From Chromera velia (taxonomy: Eukaryota > Sar > Chromeraceae), in the NCBI GenBank assembly GCA_018398765.1, contig JAHBMJ010000477.1:40821-104820 (forward strand): a stretch of 64,000 nt of DNA. Reading direction: 5' to 3'. Positions 31,948 to 42,905 of this stretch are shown here, piece after piece; position 1 is the stretch's first letter; each line of letters opens with the position of its first letter. A model generated the notes under the pieces. The model ran no database searches. It saw only the letters and a list, made by a program, of their open reading frames with translations, and was not told the origin of the DNA. A program made the position numbers and the translations under genes.

Positions 31948-34884
31948 ATGATGATGGAGGCGGAGACGGGTGGTGTGGTTTTTGCTTGCGCTGGTGTGGA
32001 GCCTCGGGAGGGGCAGACGCTGGTGGTCGTTGGGAGCAGCTCTGCGCTCGGGGGGTGGGACGCGAGTCGTGGTGTCACCCTCCATCGAGTGAAGGCTTCT
32101 GGCTTTCCAAGCGGCGTGTGGATGTCCTTTCCGATGTGGCACAAAGCGTGTTCTGAACTGCAGTTTCAGTTTGCCCTTGTCGGACCGTGTGCCGATTCTG
32201 TCCTGTCGGGTTCGTTGAGGTGTGATTATGCGATGACATTTTGCAACAGTCAGTCTCAGGTAGACGGTGGTCAGAGGTCTTCCGAAGCGACTCTTACCTC
32301 ACTGACAGCCTGCCCCTCAGCAGCAGCTTCCACTGACGGTCGAAGTGAGGACTGTTGTGGTTGCGTGTGGGAGCCTTTGAGGGGTGAGGCGCGGCAGGTG
32401 GAGGTCGTTGATGGTGGGCTTGCGTTGTTTGGCGGGCGTTGGGGAGATGTGGAGACACAGGTGACTCCGTTGACATGGGATGATATTGTGTTAGCACAGC
32501 AGCAGCTGGAACAGGACACGCTCCCCTCTGTCTCCTCAGAGTTCGAGACTGAGAGGGAAAGGAGGGGAGAGATTGGGGCTTCGTCTGAGGATGAGGTGAT
32601 AGTGAGCGACGGTTATGTCACTGCAGAGGCTCACTGTGCCTCGTTCGGTGCTTCCACAACTGTCCTTTCGTCTTCTCCTCGGATTCGCGATACCTCACAG
32701 AGAGAGGGTGGGAAGGGAACAGAGGGAGGGGAAGGGATTCTGGTTCCAGAGAATGAAGCTGACTTTCTCAATCACAGAAGCATGACGGCGGAATCGGGGG
32801 AGAAGGGGGGTGAGTCAGACGGCGGGGGGGTGCCAAGTCCCTCCGACAATGGAGATATTCTGATGCCGTCTGCCGCTTCTTCTGAGCGCCACGGCCTGTC
32901 TGTCTCCGATTGTGATTCTGGGACCTCCGTGTCTGTGTTTGTGGAGAGGGGGAGGGATGAAGAGCTGCGGATGAGAAGGGGAAGGGGCAGGGGGCATGAC
33001 GACAGTGATGAACCCTCTCGCTCCTCTCTGAAGAGACGGTGTGAGGAGGGGGGGGAAGGTCTGTTGGGAGGGAAGAATGAAGCGAGTGTGGAGTGTTTGG
33101 GGGGTGGACATCTGTCTGTCTCTGGTCCTTTTCTGTTGGTCGTAGAGAGTGGCTGTCTGTCGGTCTCCCGAGAGGAGCAGGTAGAGGGGCAGTCACAGTT
33201 GGTGTCTGCCGTGTGTGAGGGTCCGAAGCGTCGCCGTCTCTCTTCTCCTTCTGCCGCCGTCTCCGAATCTCAGTCACTGACAGACAAAAGAAGGGAGGAA
33301 GAAAAAACTCTTGTGACAGAAAGAACCCTTCCCACACGTCCATTTCTGTCTGTCTCTCAGCAGCACCCACCCCTTCAGCATTATGCTCTCTCAGCCGACA
33401 GCATCACCCACTGCTCAGCAAAGCATACCAACGCATACGCATATCGCCGTGCAGCAACGGACAGATTGATCGAAGAGGGGGGAAGGGAAAGGAGACAGAT
33501 AGGAAGGGAGACGGCGTATGAGAAGGGAAAGGAAACGACGGTCGTCTCCTCCAGGCTCAGTGGCGACAGGCACCGTCAGATACGTGGAGACGGCGGTAGT
33601 GGAGGGAAAGAGGTGAAGATGAAGAGAGAGAGCACAGAAGAGGTCAAGAGGAACCGGCAGGGACAGATCATCTGTTCACATGGACAGCGGCGCTATTATT
33701 GCAAAGAGTGTGGAGGCAAGGGTGTTTGTGAGCACGGTCGCCACAGACGTATGTGCAAGGACTGCGGAGGGAAGAGTATCTGTGAACACGGCCGACCACG
33801 CACTCAGTGCAAGGAGTGCGGGGGGAAGGGCCTCTGTGAACACGGCCGACCACGCACTCAGTGCAGGGAGTGCGGGGGGAAGAGCATCTGTGAGCATGGT
33901 CGCCGTCGCACTCAGTGCAGGGAGTGCGGGGGGAAGAGCATCTGTGAGCATGGTCGCCGTCGCACTCAGTGCAAGGACTGTGGAGGAAAGGGCCTCTGTG
34001 AACACGGCCGACCACGCACTCAGTGCAAGGAGTGCGGAGGGGGGAGCATCTGTGAACACGGCCGACCACGCACTCAGTGCAAGGAGTGCGGGGGGAAGGG
34101 CCTCTGTGAACACGGCCGACCACGCACTCAGTGCAGGGAGTGCGGGGGGAAGGGCATCTGTGAGCATGGCCGCCGTCGCACTCAGTGCAAGGAGTGCGGA
34201 GGGGGGAGTATCTGTCAGCACGGCCGCATTCGCACTCATTGCAAAGAGTGCGGGGGGAAAAGCATCTGTGAACACGGTCGGCAGCGATATATGTGCAAGG
34301 ACTGTGGAGGAAAGGGCCTCTGTGAACACGGCCGACCACGCACTCAGTGCAAGGAGTGCGGGGGGAAGGGCATCTGTGAGCATGGCCGCCGTCGCACTCA
34401 GTGCAAGGAGTGCGGAGGGGGGAGTATCTGTCAGCACGGCCGCATTCGCTCTCATTGCAAAGAGTGCGGGGGAAAGGGCTTCTGTGAGCACGGTCGGCAC
34501 CGATATATGTGCAAGGAATGTGGAGGAAAGGGCCTCTGTGAACACGGCCGACCACGCACTCAGTGCAGGGACTGCGGGGGGAAGGGCATTTGTGAGCACG
34601 GCCGCCGTCGCACGGCGTGCAAAGAGTGCGGAGGGGGGAGTATCTGTGAGCACGGCCACCGACGCACGGCGTGCAAAGAGTGCGGAGGGGGGAGTATCTG
34701 TGAGCACGGCCACCGACGCACGGCGTGCAAAGAGTGCCGAGGTGGAAGCATTTGTGAGCACGGCAGAGAGCGGACTGGGTGCAAGGAGTGTGGAGGTGCT
34801 GGCGGGCATTTGTGTTCCCCGGAAGGAACCCACGTGGATTCTGCCAGCAGTGCAAGCGGATCTCTTCTCTTCCTCCTTGGTTAA
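31948..34884 (+). CDS. CBM20-like protein with 21 tandem Cys/His units
   Basis: 978 residues from the ATG at 31948, chosen because it aligns with the paralogue; the same frame is open from an ATG at 31807. The CBM20-like module is at the N-terminus: TLVVVGSSSALGGWDASRGV with Trp at residue 37, then a FQFALVGPC strand and a CCGCVWEPLRGEARQVEVV strand. A long low-complexity linker follows (about 150-565). Residues about 572-955 form 21 units of 18 residues, mostly CEHGRPRTQCKECGGKGL and its variants. The DNA of the array is a 54-bp tandem repeat with near-identical units, which suggests recent unequal exchange. Long open frames on the other strand and in other frames are by-products of this periodicity. 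After the last unit the frame runs into a degraded tail (GGHLCSPEG), where the paralogue has a clean final unit. Binding to starch and to zinc is inferred from motifs only. Confidence 0.8.
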   Translation: MMMEAETGGVVFACAGVEPREGQTLVVVGSSSALGGWDASRGVTLHRVKASGFPSGVWMSFPMWHKACSELQFQFALVGPCADSVLSGSLRCDYAMTFCNSQSQVDGGQRSSEATLTSLTACPSAAASTDGRSEDCCGCVWEPLRGEARQVEVVDGGLALFGGRWGDVETQVTPLTWDDIVLAQQQLEQDTLPSVSSEFETERERRGEIGASSEDEVIVSDGYVTAEAHCASFGASTTVLSSSPRIRDTSQREGGKGTEGGEGILVPENEADFLNHRSMTAESGEKGGESDGGGVPSPSDNGDILMPSAASSERHGLSVSDCDSGTSVSVFVERGRDEELRMRRGRGRGHDDSDEPSRSSLKRRCEEGGEGLLGGKNEASVECLGGGHLSVSGPFLLVVESGCLSVSREEQVEGQSQLVSAVCEGPKRRRLSSPSAAVSESQSLTDKRREEEKTLVTERTLPTRPFLSVSQQHPPLQHYALSADSITHCSAKHTNAYAYRRAATDRLIEEGGRERRQIGRETAYEKGKETTVVSSRLSGDRHRQIRGDGGSGGKEVKMKRESTEEVKRNRQGQIICSHGQRRYYCKECGGKGVCEHGRHRRMCKDCGGKSICEHGRPRTQCKECGGKGLCEHGRPRTQCRECGGKSICEHGRRRTQCRECGGKSICEHGRRRTQCKDCGGKGLCEHGRPRTQCKECGGGSICEHGRPRTQCKECGGKGLCEHGRPRTQCRECGGKGICEHGRRRTQCKECGGGSICQHGRIRTHCKECGGKSICEHGRQRYMCKDCGGKGLCEHGRPRTQCKECGGKGICEHGRRRTQCKECGGGSICQHGRIRSHCKECGGKGFCEHGRHRYMCKECGGKGLCEHGRPRTQCRDCGGKGICEHGRRRTACKECGGGSICEHGHRRTACKECGGGSICEHGHRRTACKECRGGSICEHGRERTGCKECGGAGGHLCSPEGTHVDSASSASGSLLFLLG
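33655..34800 (+). repeat. 54-bp tandem repeat coding the Cys/His units
   Basis: About 21 copies. Variants such as GAACACGGCCGACCACGCAC recur many times. Some units occur in the same order twice, for example the block with GCCGCATTCGC at 34222 and 34438, pointing to duplication of several units at once. Confidence 0.9.
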
Positions 34885-34965
34885 TTTTCTCCCGCCTTTT
34901 TTCTCTTCTTTTTTAGCCGTCACTCTTTTTTTTCTCTCCGTTTGAAACAAAAAAGCGGTCGAGGG

Positions 34966-35088
34966 ATGGATGTTTCTTTGCCTCTGAGCTCTATCTGTGA
35001 AGAGTGTGGGGGGAATGGCATCTGTGTTCACGGAAAGGGACCCAGATACTGCCAGGCTTGCAAGCACGCATCTTCTCTTCCTTCTTGA
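34966..35088 (+). CDS. 40-codon ORF with one more Cys/His unit (exon or gene remnant)
   Basis: ATG at 34966 to TGA at 35086-35088, in the same frame as the large gene upstream. It contains SSICEECGGNGICVHGKGP, then YCQACKHASSLPS, which matches the C-terminal end of the minus-strand paralogue (GICVHRKDRRYCRECK, SSLLP). It could be the true last exon of the upstream gene, reached by splicing past the stop at 34882 (an AG precedes it at 34987-34988), or a remnant of a third copy. Confidence 0.45.
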   Translation: MDVSLPLSSICEECGGNGICVHGKGPRYCQACKHASSLPS

Positions 35089-37281
35089 TCTTTTGTTCCC
35101 TTCGCTTCGCTCTTCTGTACAATCATGTTTTCCCTCCCCGGCCATCCATTCGTGCCCTCATTCTTGAGAGCAGGTCTAGCTCTCGGTCAATTTGCAATCG
35201 CCTCTACTCAGTCGCTTACGCTCGTTTGTTATCCTTCAGATCGATGGAGAGCGGATGGGTGGTGCACTGCTCTGGATTTGATCGGAGTGTGTGGATGGAA
35301 GTGGGAGTGGATGTGTGGAGAAGTCTTGCTGCACGTGTGTCTTTGTTTCTGAATCCATAGATCTGCTTGTTGGGGAGAAGCCCGCATCCCATCAGGAGCT
35401 GTTTATCATCTTTTCTCGATCCGCTTGTTGCATGCGTGCACGTTGAGTGTGTGAAGTGTGTTGCGTGTGTTTGCATTTTCCATTTGCTCCGATAGAGAAC
35501 GGGCCCGCCACAGGCAGTAGGTGTGGGATTGATTTCTCAGACAGATGTGGGCACACACATCTGGGGGGGGGGGGGAGTACTTCCGCCTCTAGCCCGATAG
35601 AAATACCATTGGATTGTGTACGTTTGTATTCTCCCCACCTTTATTTTTTGTACAAAGCAGCTTTAGGAATGCGCGGCCCTCTCCACTGGCCTCAAATTGG
35701 AGTGGTGGTTGCATGGTGTAGAGAAATAGGAAGAGGGAGGGAGGGAAGGGTAAGGGAGCATTGCTTCTTTAATTCACGCATGCATCCGACGTCCGCCTTG
35801 TGTCATTCTTCAACTCCAAAGCGTCTTTCGATCCTGTTCTGATCGGGGTCCGTTTCTCCCTCTCTCTCTTTCGCTTTCTCTTTCCTCATCTTCTTGTGGG
35901 TGGGTTGGTTTCTTGTTTCCCTACTTCCTTGCTTGGTGGCGATTTCTCATCTGTTTTTTCTTCGAGAGGGAAGTCGGCGGAGGTGCTGCTACCCTCTCTT
36001 CTCCTCTCCTTTGTTTCCTTCTCTGCACGGTGAGCTTCTTTTTTGGGAGCGTGCGTGCGCATGTGCATGTCAGACCTACTGGTCGGACAACTGCAGGGAA
36101 CCGTCAGACAATTAAGCACTGATGGTTCGTGAGCAGAGACGAAAGAGAAGAAAAATCTTTGCGCATTCAAGACTGCCAAGTTGAAAAACAAACGGAGAAA
36201 GAGAGATGCGCTTCTCCCATCCTCGGCCCTGTCCTCCCTCGATCTTCGGGTTGATCCATGTCGATCTGCATGTTCATATATGTATGTCGATCTCCCCTGG
36301 CCTGTCCTCTCCCCCCCCCCCCCNCCGGGTTTTAAATTCCTCGTTGATCGATTGTTTGGCTCGTCTTCCTAAGCATCTCGTCAATTGCCTGAAGCATCTT
36401 TCAGTCTTTGTCTTCACCTTTCTTTTGACTGACTTTTCGTGCTGTGTCCGACTCTCTCTTTTGTTTGTCTCCTCTCTGTTTTCTTTGCGATTGACTTTCT
36501 CTCGCGTGCATGGTGCCTGCATGTGGTTGTCAATCGAAGAGGGCATGCATGCATTCGGGTGCTCTGAAAGCATTTGCTTGCCTTGCGTTTGTTTATCGTT
36601 TTTCTCAACCACATGTCTGTGTCGAGGGAGATTTTTATGTATGAGTCTAGGTATGAGTCTGTCTATCAATGTTTCATACAAAGGAGACCATAGTGCTATA
36701 GGAAAAGGTTCAAGGTTCACTTTGAAGTAATGAACCCGAATCAGGTTCAAAAACAGGTTCACTTTTAATTAGTGCAGTACCAATAAGCACCAATTCATGT
36801 TTAAAACTAAGTTTAAAAATTTTCAAAAAAATAATTAAGTCAAGCAAAGTAATCCTAAAAAAAGAGAAAAAAAGGATAAAAACACAAGGATAAAATGGTT
36901 TTACTAAAATTATTTTGAGTGTTTTATAACGTTTACTTAGATGGAAATCGAAAATCAAACAAAGTTAGGCAACAACTTAGACTTTCAAATAAAAAACTTA
37001 AAATTTTACATTTTGGAGTAATATGATTGCTGACGACACAGTTGTTACATTCATAAGATTGTTCATGGGACCATGGGTAAGTGATAACTGATAAGTGATT
37101 TACAGATTGATGATTGATGGTCAGCTGTACAAAAATCAACATCTTACAGCTTTTTATGCCCACTAGTTCATGACTTATATGTCTAGATTGCTAAGATTGG
37201 CTTTTAAATTAGTGATACGTAGACGGTATGTCTTTCAAATTACTGGTCAAATTATGTCTACGTACACGTGTACGTGTCTAG

Positions 37282-37282
<1 letters not shown>
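35089..37282. other. Intergenic, no supported gene
   Basis: Includes a G run at about 35563-35575, pyrimidine-rich sequence and an ambiguous base (N) in a C run at 36324. About 36700-37260 is AT-rich and starts with repeated GGTTCAAGGTTCA/GGTTCAAAAACAGGTTCA pieces that look like a decayed element. Confidence 0.45.
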
Positions 37283-37324
<42 letters not shown>

Positions 37325-37325
37325 A

Positions 37326-37368
<43 letters not shown>

Positions 37369-37372
37369 AGAG
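37283..37372. repeat. (GT)n microsatellite
   Basis: Two long GT runs interrupted by CACAGT. The ORFs of Cys-Val repeats are artefacts. Confidence 0.9.
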
Positions 37373-37655
37373 TGATAAAAGCGCATCGATCATGCGCATT
37401 CCGTAGCCATACTGTCTCACATAGTGTAATTTTGGATAAATTGGATTCAATGTACAAGAGTTGCAATGCAATCCAAAAGGAAGATGCGATTGACTGTATG
37501 CCTCTGTGAGCTTGCTCTGCTCTCAATTCATCCATTTCTCGTAGTCGTCGTGGAGCATTCCTGCATTGTATTCCATTTACATGGGGGGTTCTTTGGAATT
37601 CGTGCAAACGCTTTTGCCGAATGGCAGTCTTTCGTGCTTGAGAGTGTGCCATGCT
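37370..37655 (-). CDS. Possible exon or small protein, basic
   Basis: The minus-strand frame from about 37655 reads MAHSQARKTAIRQKRLHEFQ and continues through REMDELRAEQAHRG. Its composition is less biased than the surrounding noise ORFs, which makes it look coding. It could be a 3' exon of the gene at 38080-39838 on the same strand, or an independent short gene. No domain was recognised, and it has no clear splice signals that I can fix. Confidence 0.22.
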
Positions 37656-38079
37656 CCCTTCCATAACTACATACTGTGCATCAATGTCAAGGCAAAAAAA
37701 AAACCGACCCCCTTCCCTTTTGCGACCAACTACTCCACGGAGGGTTTCTACAGAAAGAACGCCTCAGGAGAGAGGAAGAAGAGACCAACGATAAGATGAC
37801 TCAGATCTTCTTGCACCATGAGGGGTATGTGGGATTATGGGCACGATGCCGAAGAGATGAAAAAAGATGACCTAGAGGAAAACCAGCGGAAAAGCAAATC
37901 GAAAAACCCAAAAAAGAGAACGAAAATGAGCCCATAGGGACCTCAACGCAAAACGAAATTTCGGAGAGTCAGTCAGCAAAGCCACAGGGAGTTTAGCTAG
38001 AGGAAGCACGCAAGAAATAAAGGAAGGAAACAAGGGAGAAAAGGGGTAGAAAAAAAAAAAAAACAGTCGGCAAACGTAC

Positions 38080-38208
38080 CAGAATCCCATAATATTCGTA
38101 AGACATTCCTGCAGTGACATTCGCAATCAAACAAAAGACGTGCTCCCATCGCTCAGTCAGTCAGTTACCAAGTTGTAATCATACCCCCGCGCCCACCCCT
38201 TACACACA

Positions 38209-38263
<55 letters not shown>

Positions 38264-39838
38264 GGATGGTTGCCTGGTTGCCTGGTTAGTTAACTGCTCC
38301 CTGACAGTCTGACGCACTGACGGACTGACCGACTCGCTTCCGGATGGACTAACACAGGACACACTAACTCGCTGACTGACTCACCGACTTGGCTGGTTGA
38401 CTGACTGAACTGACTGACTGTCTTTCTGTCTCTCGATTTTCAGAAAATGCAGTAATGTAGTCCCACAGTCTGACTGTCTGTCCGTCTGTGTGACTGTCCA
38501 AGTGTCTATCTGAAAACAAAAGACAGCCCCACAGTCTATCTGACTGATTGACTGACCGCCTTGCAGTCGGAAATGCCGTTTCCGTTCTGAGTCTGTGGAG
38601 CCACCGAGCTGCCCATATAAGCGCAGTGCGTGAGGAGACGGGCAGAACTGCGATCAGCACGTCTCCTGCCTGAGAGGAAAACGGTTGGACGATCCGCAGA
38701 TTAGAAGGGTGGCAATACTGAGGTAGGAAAAAGATGAAGGAAAAGACCGAAGACAAGAGAGACGGAGAGACAAAGAGAAAGCCTCGCGGGAAGGCGGACA
38801 AGAATGAAGGACAGGATCAGACGAGGACAGAGCAAAAGAGGGGACGAAGCAGGAGATTACAAGAAAGAAGATAAAAGAGAGGGGGACAATCAAGTATCGG
38901 GTAGAGGGGAAGAGAAGAACAGACAGGAGGAAACTGAGGACAGAAACACTGGATGCGGGAAAGCAAATCTGGGCACACACACCCACAATCGGTCATTGAG
39001 CTCACCCCCCCCCACACGCACACAAACATTTCAGACCAGAGAGGACGCTCACTTCTTGAAAGCAGTCAGGGTCTTCTAGGTCTTCACAGAGTTGGGCGAC
39101 CATGCGCTGCAGTTGGGGGGGGGGGAGGGAGACAGAAAGGCTGGGATACGGCAGTGCGGGGGGCGGAAACGCTTGCCTTGAGCAAGAAAGACTCAAGTGT
39201 GACAAAAAGAAAGAGGTTAACCAAGCTGTCTGTAATCCAAGCGAATAACCGATGGACAGAGAGGTGGGGGGAATCAGGCACGAAACGAAATGGAAAGACG
39301 CGGTGGACAAATCAAAAGCTACGTATATGTATAAACGGAAAAGGGGCATGCGCAGATAGACGGAGCGGAATACAAACAGAGCCTTCGAAATGCGCGATCT
39401 CTACGTACAAAAAAGAGGACAGACACATAGAAGCTTTTTCGGGTCATGATCTTTCGTATCTGCCCTTTTCTCATCATGTAGATGGGCGATAATCAAAGGA
39501 GACGGAGTTCATGAGAATCAACAAAAACCAGGTTGGCAAAACAATCCAAACGTAATCCGTACATACAAGCGCCTGTGAAAGCGCCCTCCTTGCCCTCCAC
39601 CCCCTTCCCTGCAGTCCCTCTGGCTTACCGTTTGCTCTTCATCAGGAAGTTGCTGCCATTCTGCGGCCAGTCTTTGTGGGTCGTCGTGGAGTCTGTACAG
39701 TTTTCCTGCAAGTCCCTCTACCCGCTCTATTAGTGCCTTGGCTGGTGGAAGCCTCTCATTCAATTTAGACTGCAGGTTGCGTTGATGGGCGAGAGAGTGA
39801 GAGGGGCCAGGAGGACTCCCGGGAGGAAGACCCGCCAT
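38080..39838 (-). CDS. Spliced gene of unknown function (minus strand, 3' end unresolved)
   Basis: Exon 1 is 39838-39629 (70 codons, ATG at 39838, donor gtaagc). Exon 2 is 39106-39053 (18 codons, RMVAQLCEDLEDPDCFQE, acceptor tgcag, donor gtgagc). Exons 1 and 2 join in phase 0. A third exon begins at 38669, or at an upstream acceptor near 38718, and encodes AGDVLIAVLPVSSRTALIWA and a WLHRLRTETAF stretch. It ends near 38557. A short fourth exon at about 38108-38080 is possible. The N-terminal part is helical (LNERLPPAKALIERVEGLAG), suggesting a coiled-coil or helical-bundle protein. I do not recognise the family. It is divergent from the ligase gene that starts at 40552. Confidence 0.5.
38203..38262. 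repeat. (CA)n-(GA)n compound microsatellite
   Basis: A CA run followed directly by a GA run, within or next to the 3' part of the minus-strand gene. Confidence 0.9.
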
Positions 39839-40551
39839 GACTGGGCAATCGAATGTTTCAAAAGAATGGTGCCCGGCTTGTATGGTGGGTCTCGGAGCGA
39901 GCAAAAAAGATTTGGACTGTTTTTGATGGCCGCTCAGATCATGAAAGAGCGATCCTCGGGCTGAGTACGCTTGGTATGTGCTTGACTGGCTAGCGTTGAT
40001 CCTTTGACACTCCGGTCAGGCCGATTCAGATCGACGATTTAAAATTCAGACGTACGTATCGATATATTGTCGATATCTACTATACTTATATATCTGTCTT
40101 AGCTGCATGCACGCGCGTATCCCGGCGCCTGCATGCATGCGGTGCCGCGCCCACGGGCCCGGGTCGCGGTCATGCATGCATGGTCGGTCCCTGCATGCCC
40201 GTTGAATTGCGCGTGCGTCAGTGACAGCGCGAAGGTCAGAAGATTTGGCTTTGTCACTTGGGGAAGAAAAAAAAGCCTTTTGCAGCAACCTCAGCATCTG
40301 TACACCGGCGACAACTCGGCAACAAATCATCCTCAGTGTGCCCAATGTGCGCTGACAGCGTTGTGGTTCGTTCGAAGAGCCAAGATGACAAGGAATATCC
40401 GTCACCGAAAGCGTGGACCGAGCTAACTCCACTTAATTGAAGTGCCACGATAGCCCGTCCTCGTGCGAAGGCCTTCAGGCCCTGCTGCAGCTGTGTGAAG
40501 GAGCAGAGCGAGGAAGGGACAGAAAGAGGACGAAGAAACAGTGAGGTGCAA
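39839..40551. promoter_or_regulatory. Divergent intergenic region upstream of the ligase gene
   Basis: Separates two divergent start codons by about 0.7 kb. It contains an AT-rich ATCGATATATTGTCGATATC palindromic stretch at about 40057-40078 and clusters of GCATGCATGC at 40128-40182. These match the TGCATGC core bound by some ApiAP2 factors in apicomplexans. A regulatory role is inference. Confidence 0.35.
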
Positions 40552-42788
40552 ATGGCACAACCACAACAGGGGGGAGGCACAGCGGGGGATTCTCATGCTC
40601 ATGATGCCCCACCGTCTCTGTGGCGGACAACGACCCAGATTGACCCCTCACAAAGACCTGCTCCAGGCTTTGGGCTTGGCAATCGCACGGTGAGTGTGTA
40701 GGGAGAGAGTGTGGTCCCCTTCCTTCGGTGGTGAATCACTCTTTGTGCAATCGTGTGATGGCCTTCTTTCAGAGACGGCAACCATCTTTCCCTCCGTCCA
40801 TCTGTCCGACTGACCCATGCAATCTGTTTCTCTCTCTCTCTATCGGTCCGCCTGATCCCCCGTCTCTGTGCATGTACCATTTTCTGTGTCAGGGAGGCAA
40901 TCTCTTCAGAGGCGCATTGCAAGGTTTTTTCCACAGACGGGGGGCGCCTCCTATTCTCCTTCTCACCCTCTTCCTGTTCTGTTTGGCCTGCCTCTGATTT
41001 GCAGCTCTCTCTTCAAAGCTCTGGGGGGAGTCCACTCGCTGGTGTCTCGTTCAAAGTGTTCTCTTGGGGTGCGAATGAGGCTGGGCAGCTGCTGCTCGGA
41101 ACCTCCTCTAGTCCTAGTCAAGGAGACGTAGTGATGCATGGGTGTGAGGGGGAGGGGGCGTCCAGTTCTGCTTCTGCTGGTGTGACTGTTGAGGAATTTC
41201 GGAGTGCGCCTGCGTGTATTCAAAAATTGAGTGGCAGAAGAGTGCGTTCTGTGGTCGCGGGTTTGGATTCCTCGTGGGTCGTGGGGGAGGCCGGAGACGT
41301 GTGGGGGGGGGGGAACAACAGTCAGGGGCAGATCGATCCTCAAGATAAGGACGCAGGGAGTGTGGTGTCCCGGCCGAGGCATGTAGAGAGTCTTGAAAAC
41401 TTTAAAGTGTTTGCGATGGCGGCAGGAAGAGACCATGCTGTTGCGATTCAACACAACGGGAATCCTTTGTCGTTTGGGGTCGGCGAGTTCGGGCAACTTG
41501 GAACTGGTGGGTTCATGGGTGTGTTGTGTAGTTCTTCCTTTATTTCTTTCTTTTTAGCAGGTCTGTGTCTGTCCATGGAGGAGGAGAATTGGTGTGGAAA
41601 ATTGGGGAACGTAGGAAAGGAAAGGCAGAAAGAAGACGTTTTGTTTTTGTTGGGGAACAAATTAAGACAGCGAAAAAATAACAAGTCATCATAAAGAGAA
41701 CGAGCAAGTACTGAGCAGAATGCTGAAGAAAGGCGAATTTGGAAATGAAAGAAAAGCGAAAGAGCAATTAGTTTTTTTTTAAATTCCCTTCCGTTTCATT
41801 TCATTCTTTCTGCTGCTGATTTCACTTCCATCTCTGCAGGTCAAACTTCTCTGAGAACAGAAGTCCCAAGACAGGTCAGTCAGTGAAGCAGGGAGTCAGG
41901 TATACTGCCGGGGGAAAATTGAAAATTCCACAGCATCTTTATTGTGTTCTTTTGCCTCAAGGTTTTCGCTGTTGCTCTGCTACTGTTTGGTGTTTCATGC
42001 ACCTTCCTTTCTCTTTTTACCCGTTCACTCCTTCCTTGTTTATTTGTGGAATGAATGAATGACTTTGCAGCTGAAGGGATTTTCGGGTCTTTCCATCCGG
42101 GCCGTCGCGTGTGGTTCTGTCCATTCACTTATTTTGTCCACCACGGGACAGGTCTTCGTCTGGTTAGTTAGTTCGGTCTGCATGCCATCTCTCTCCGCTC
42201 TTTCTTTCTCTCTGTGTGCGTGTCTCTGTGTGTGGGAAGACGGACGGAGGAAGGGAGGGAGGGAGACAGAAAGAGAGATGTCAGTACGGACAAAAGGAAG
42301 GTGAATCAACAGAAGATCGAGTAAATATGAGATGGAGAAAACGTTGATCAAGTGAGGTAGGGCAAGATGAACCAGGCACAGCAAGACCTTTAAAATTGCG
42401 TTGAGTCGTGTGTCATGCCGTCCAGAAGAAAAAATGTTTCTGCGGTGGACCGATTTCCTACCGCACTCCTTCTTCTTCTTCTTCTTCTCCTTCTTCTCCT
42501 TCTTCTCCTTCTTCTTCTTCTTCTTCTTCTTCTTCTTCTGCTTCTGCTTCTGCTTCTGCTTCCGCTTCTGCTTCTGCTTCTGCTTCCGCTTCCGCTTCTG
42601 CTTCTTCTTCTTCTTCTTCTTCTTCTTCTTTCTCTTTTTCTTTTTCTTTTTCTTCTTGTTGCTGTTATTGCAGCGGAGACAATAGCAGCGGGGCCTTGGG
42701 GGTAGGGGATCCCTCGAGTGACCCTTCGAAGGCGATGGCAGTGACGGCTGTGTGTGTTCCCAAACTCTTCGCGTTGCCGGTACAGCAG

Positions 42789-42836
<48 letters not shown>

Positions 42837-42874
42837 GTCTCTCTGTCTCTCTGTCTCTCTGTCTCTCTGTCTCT

Positions 42875-42905
<31 letters not shown>

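Noticed and set aside
33668-35145. Long antisense and alternative-frame ORFs (395-489 codons) over the Cys/His array
   Set aside because: They are forced open by the 54-bp periodicity of the sense gene and show only repeated Ala/Leu/Pro/Thr or Cys/His mimicry without a domain.
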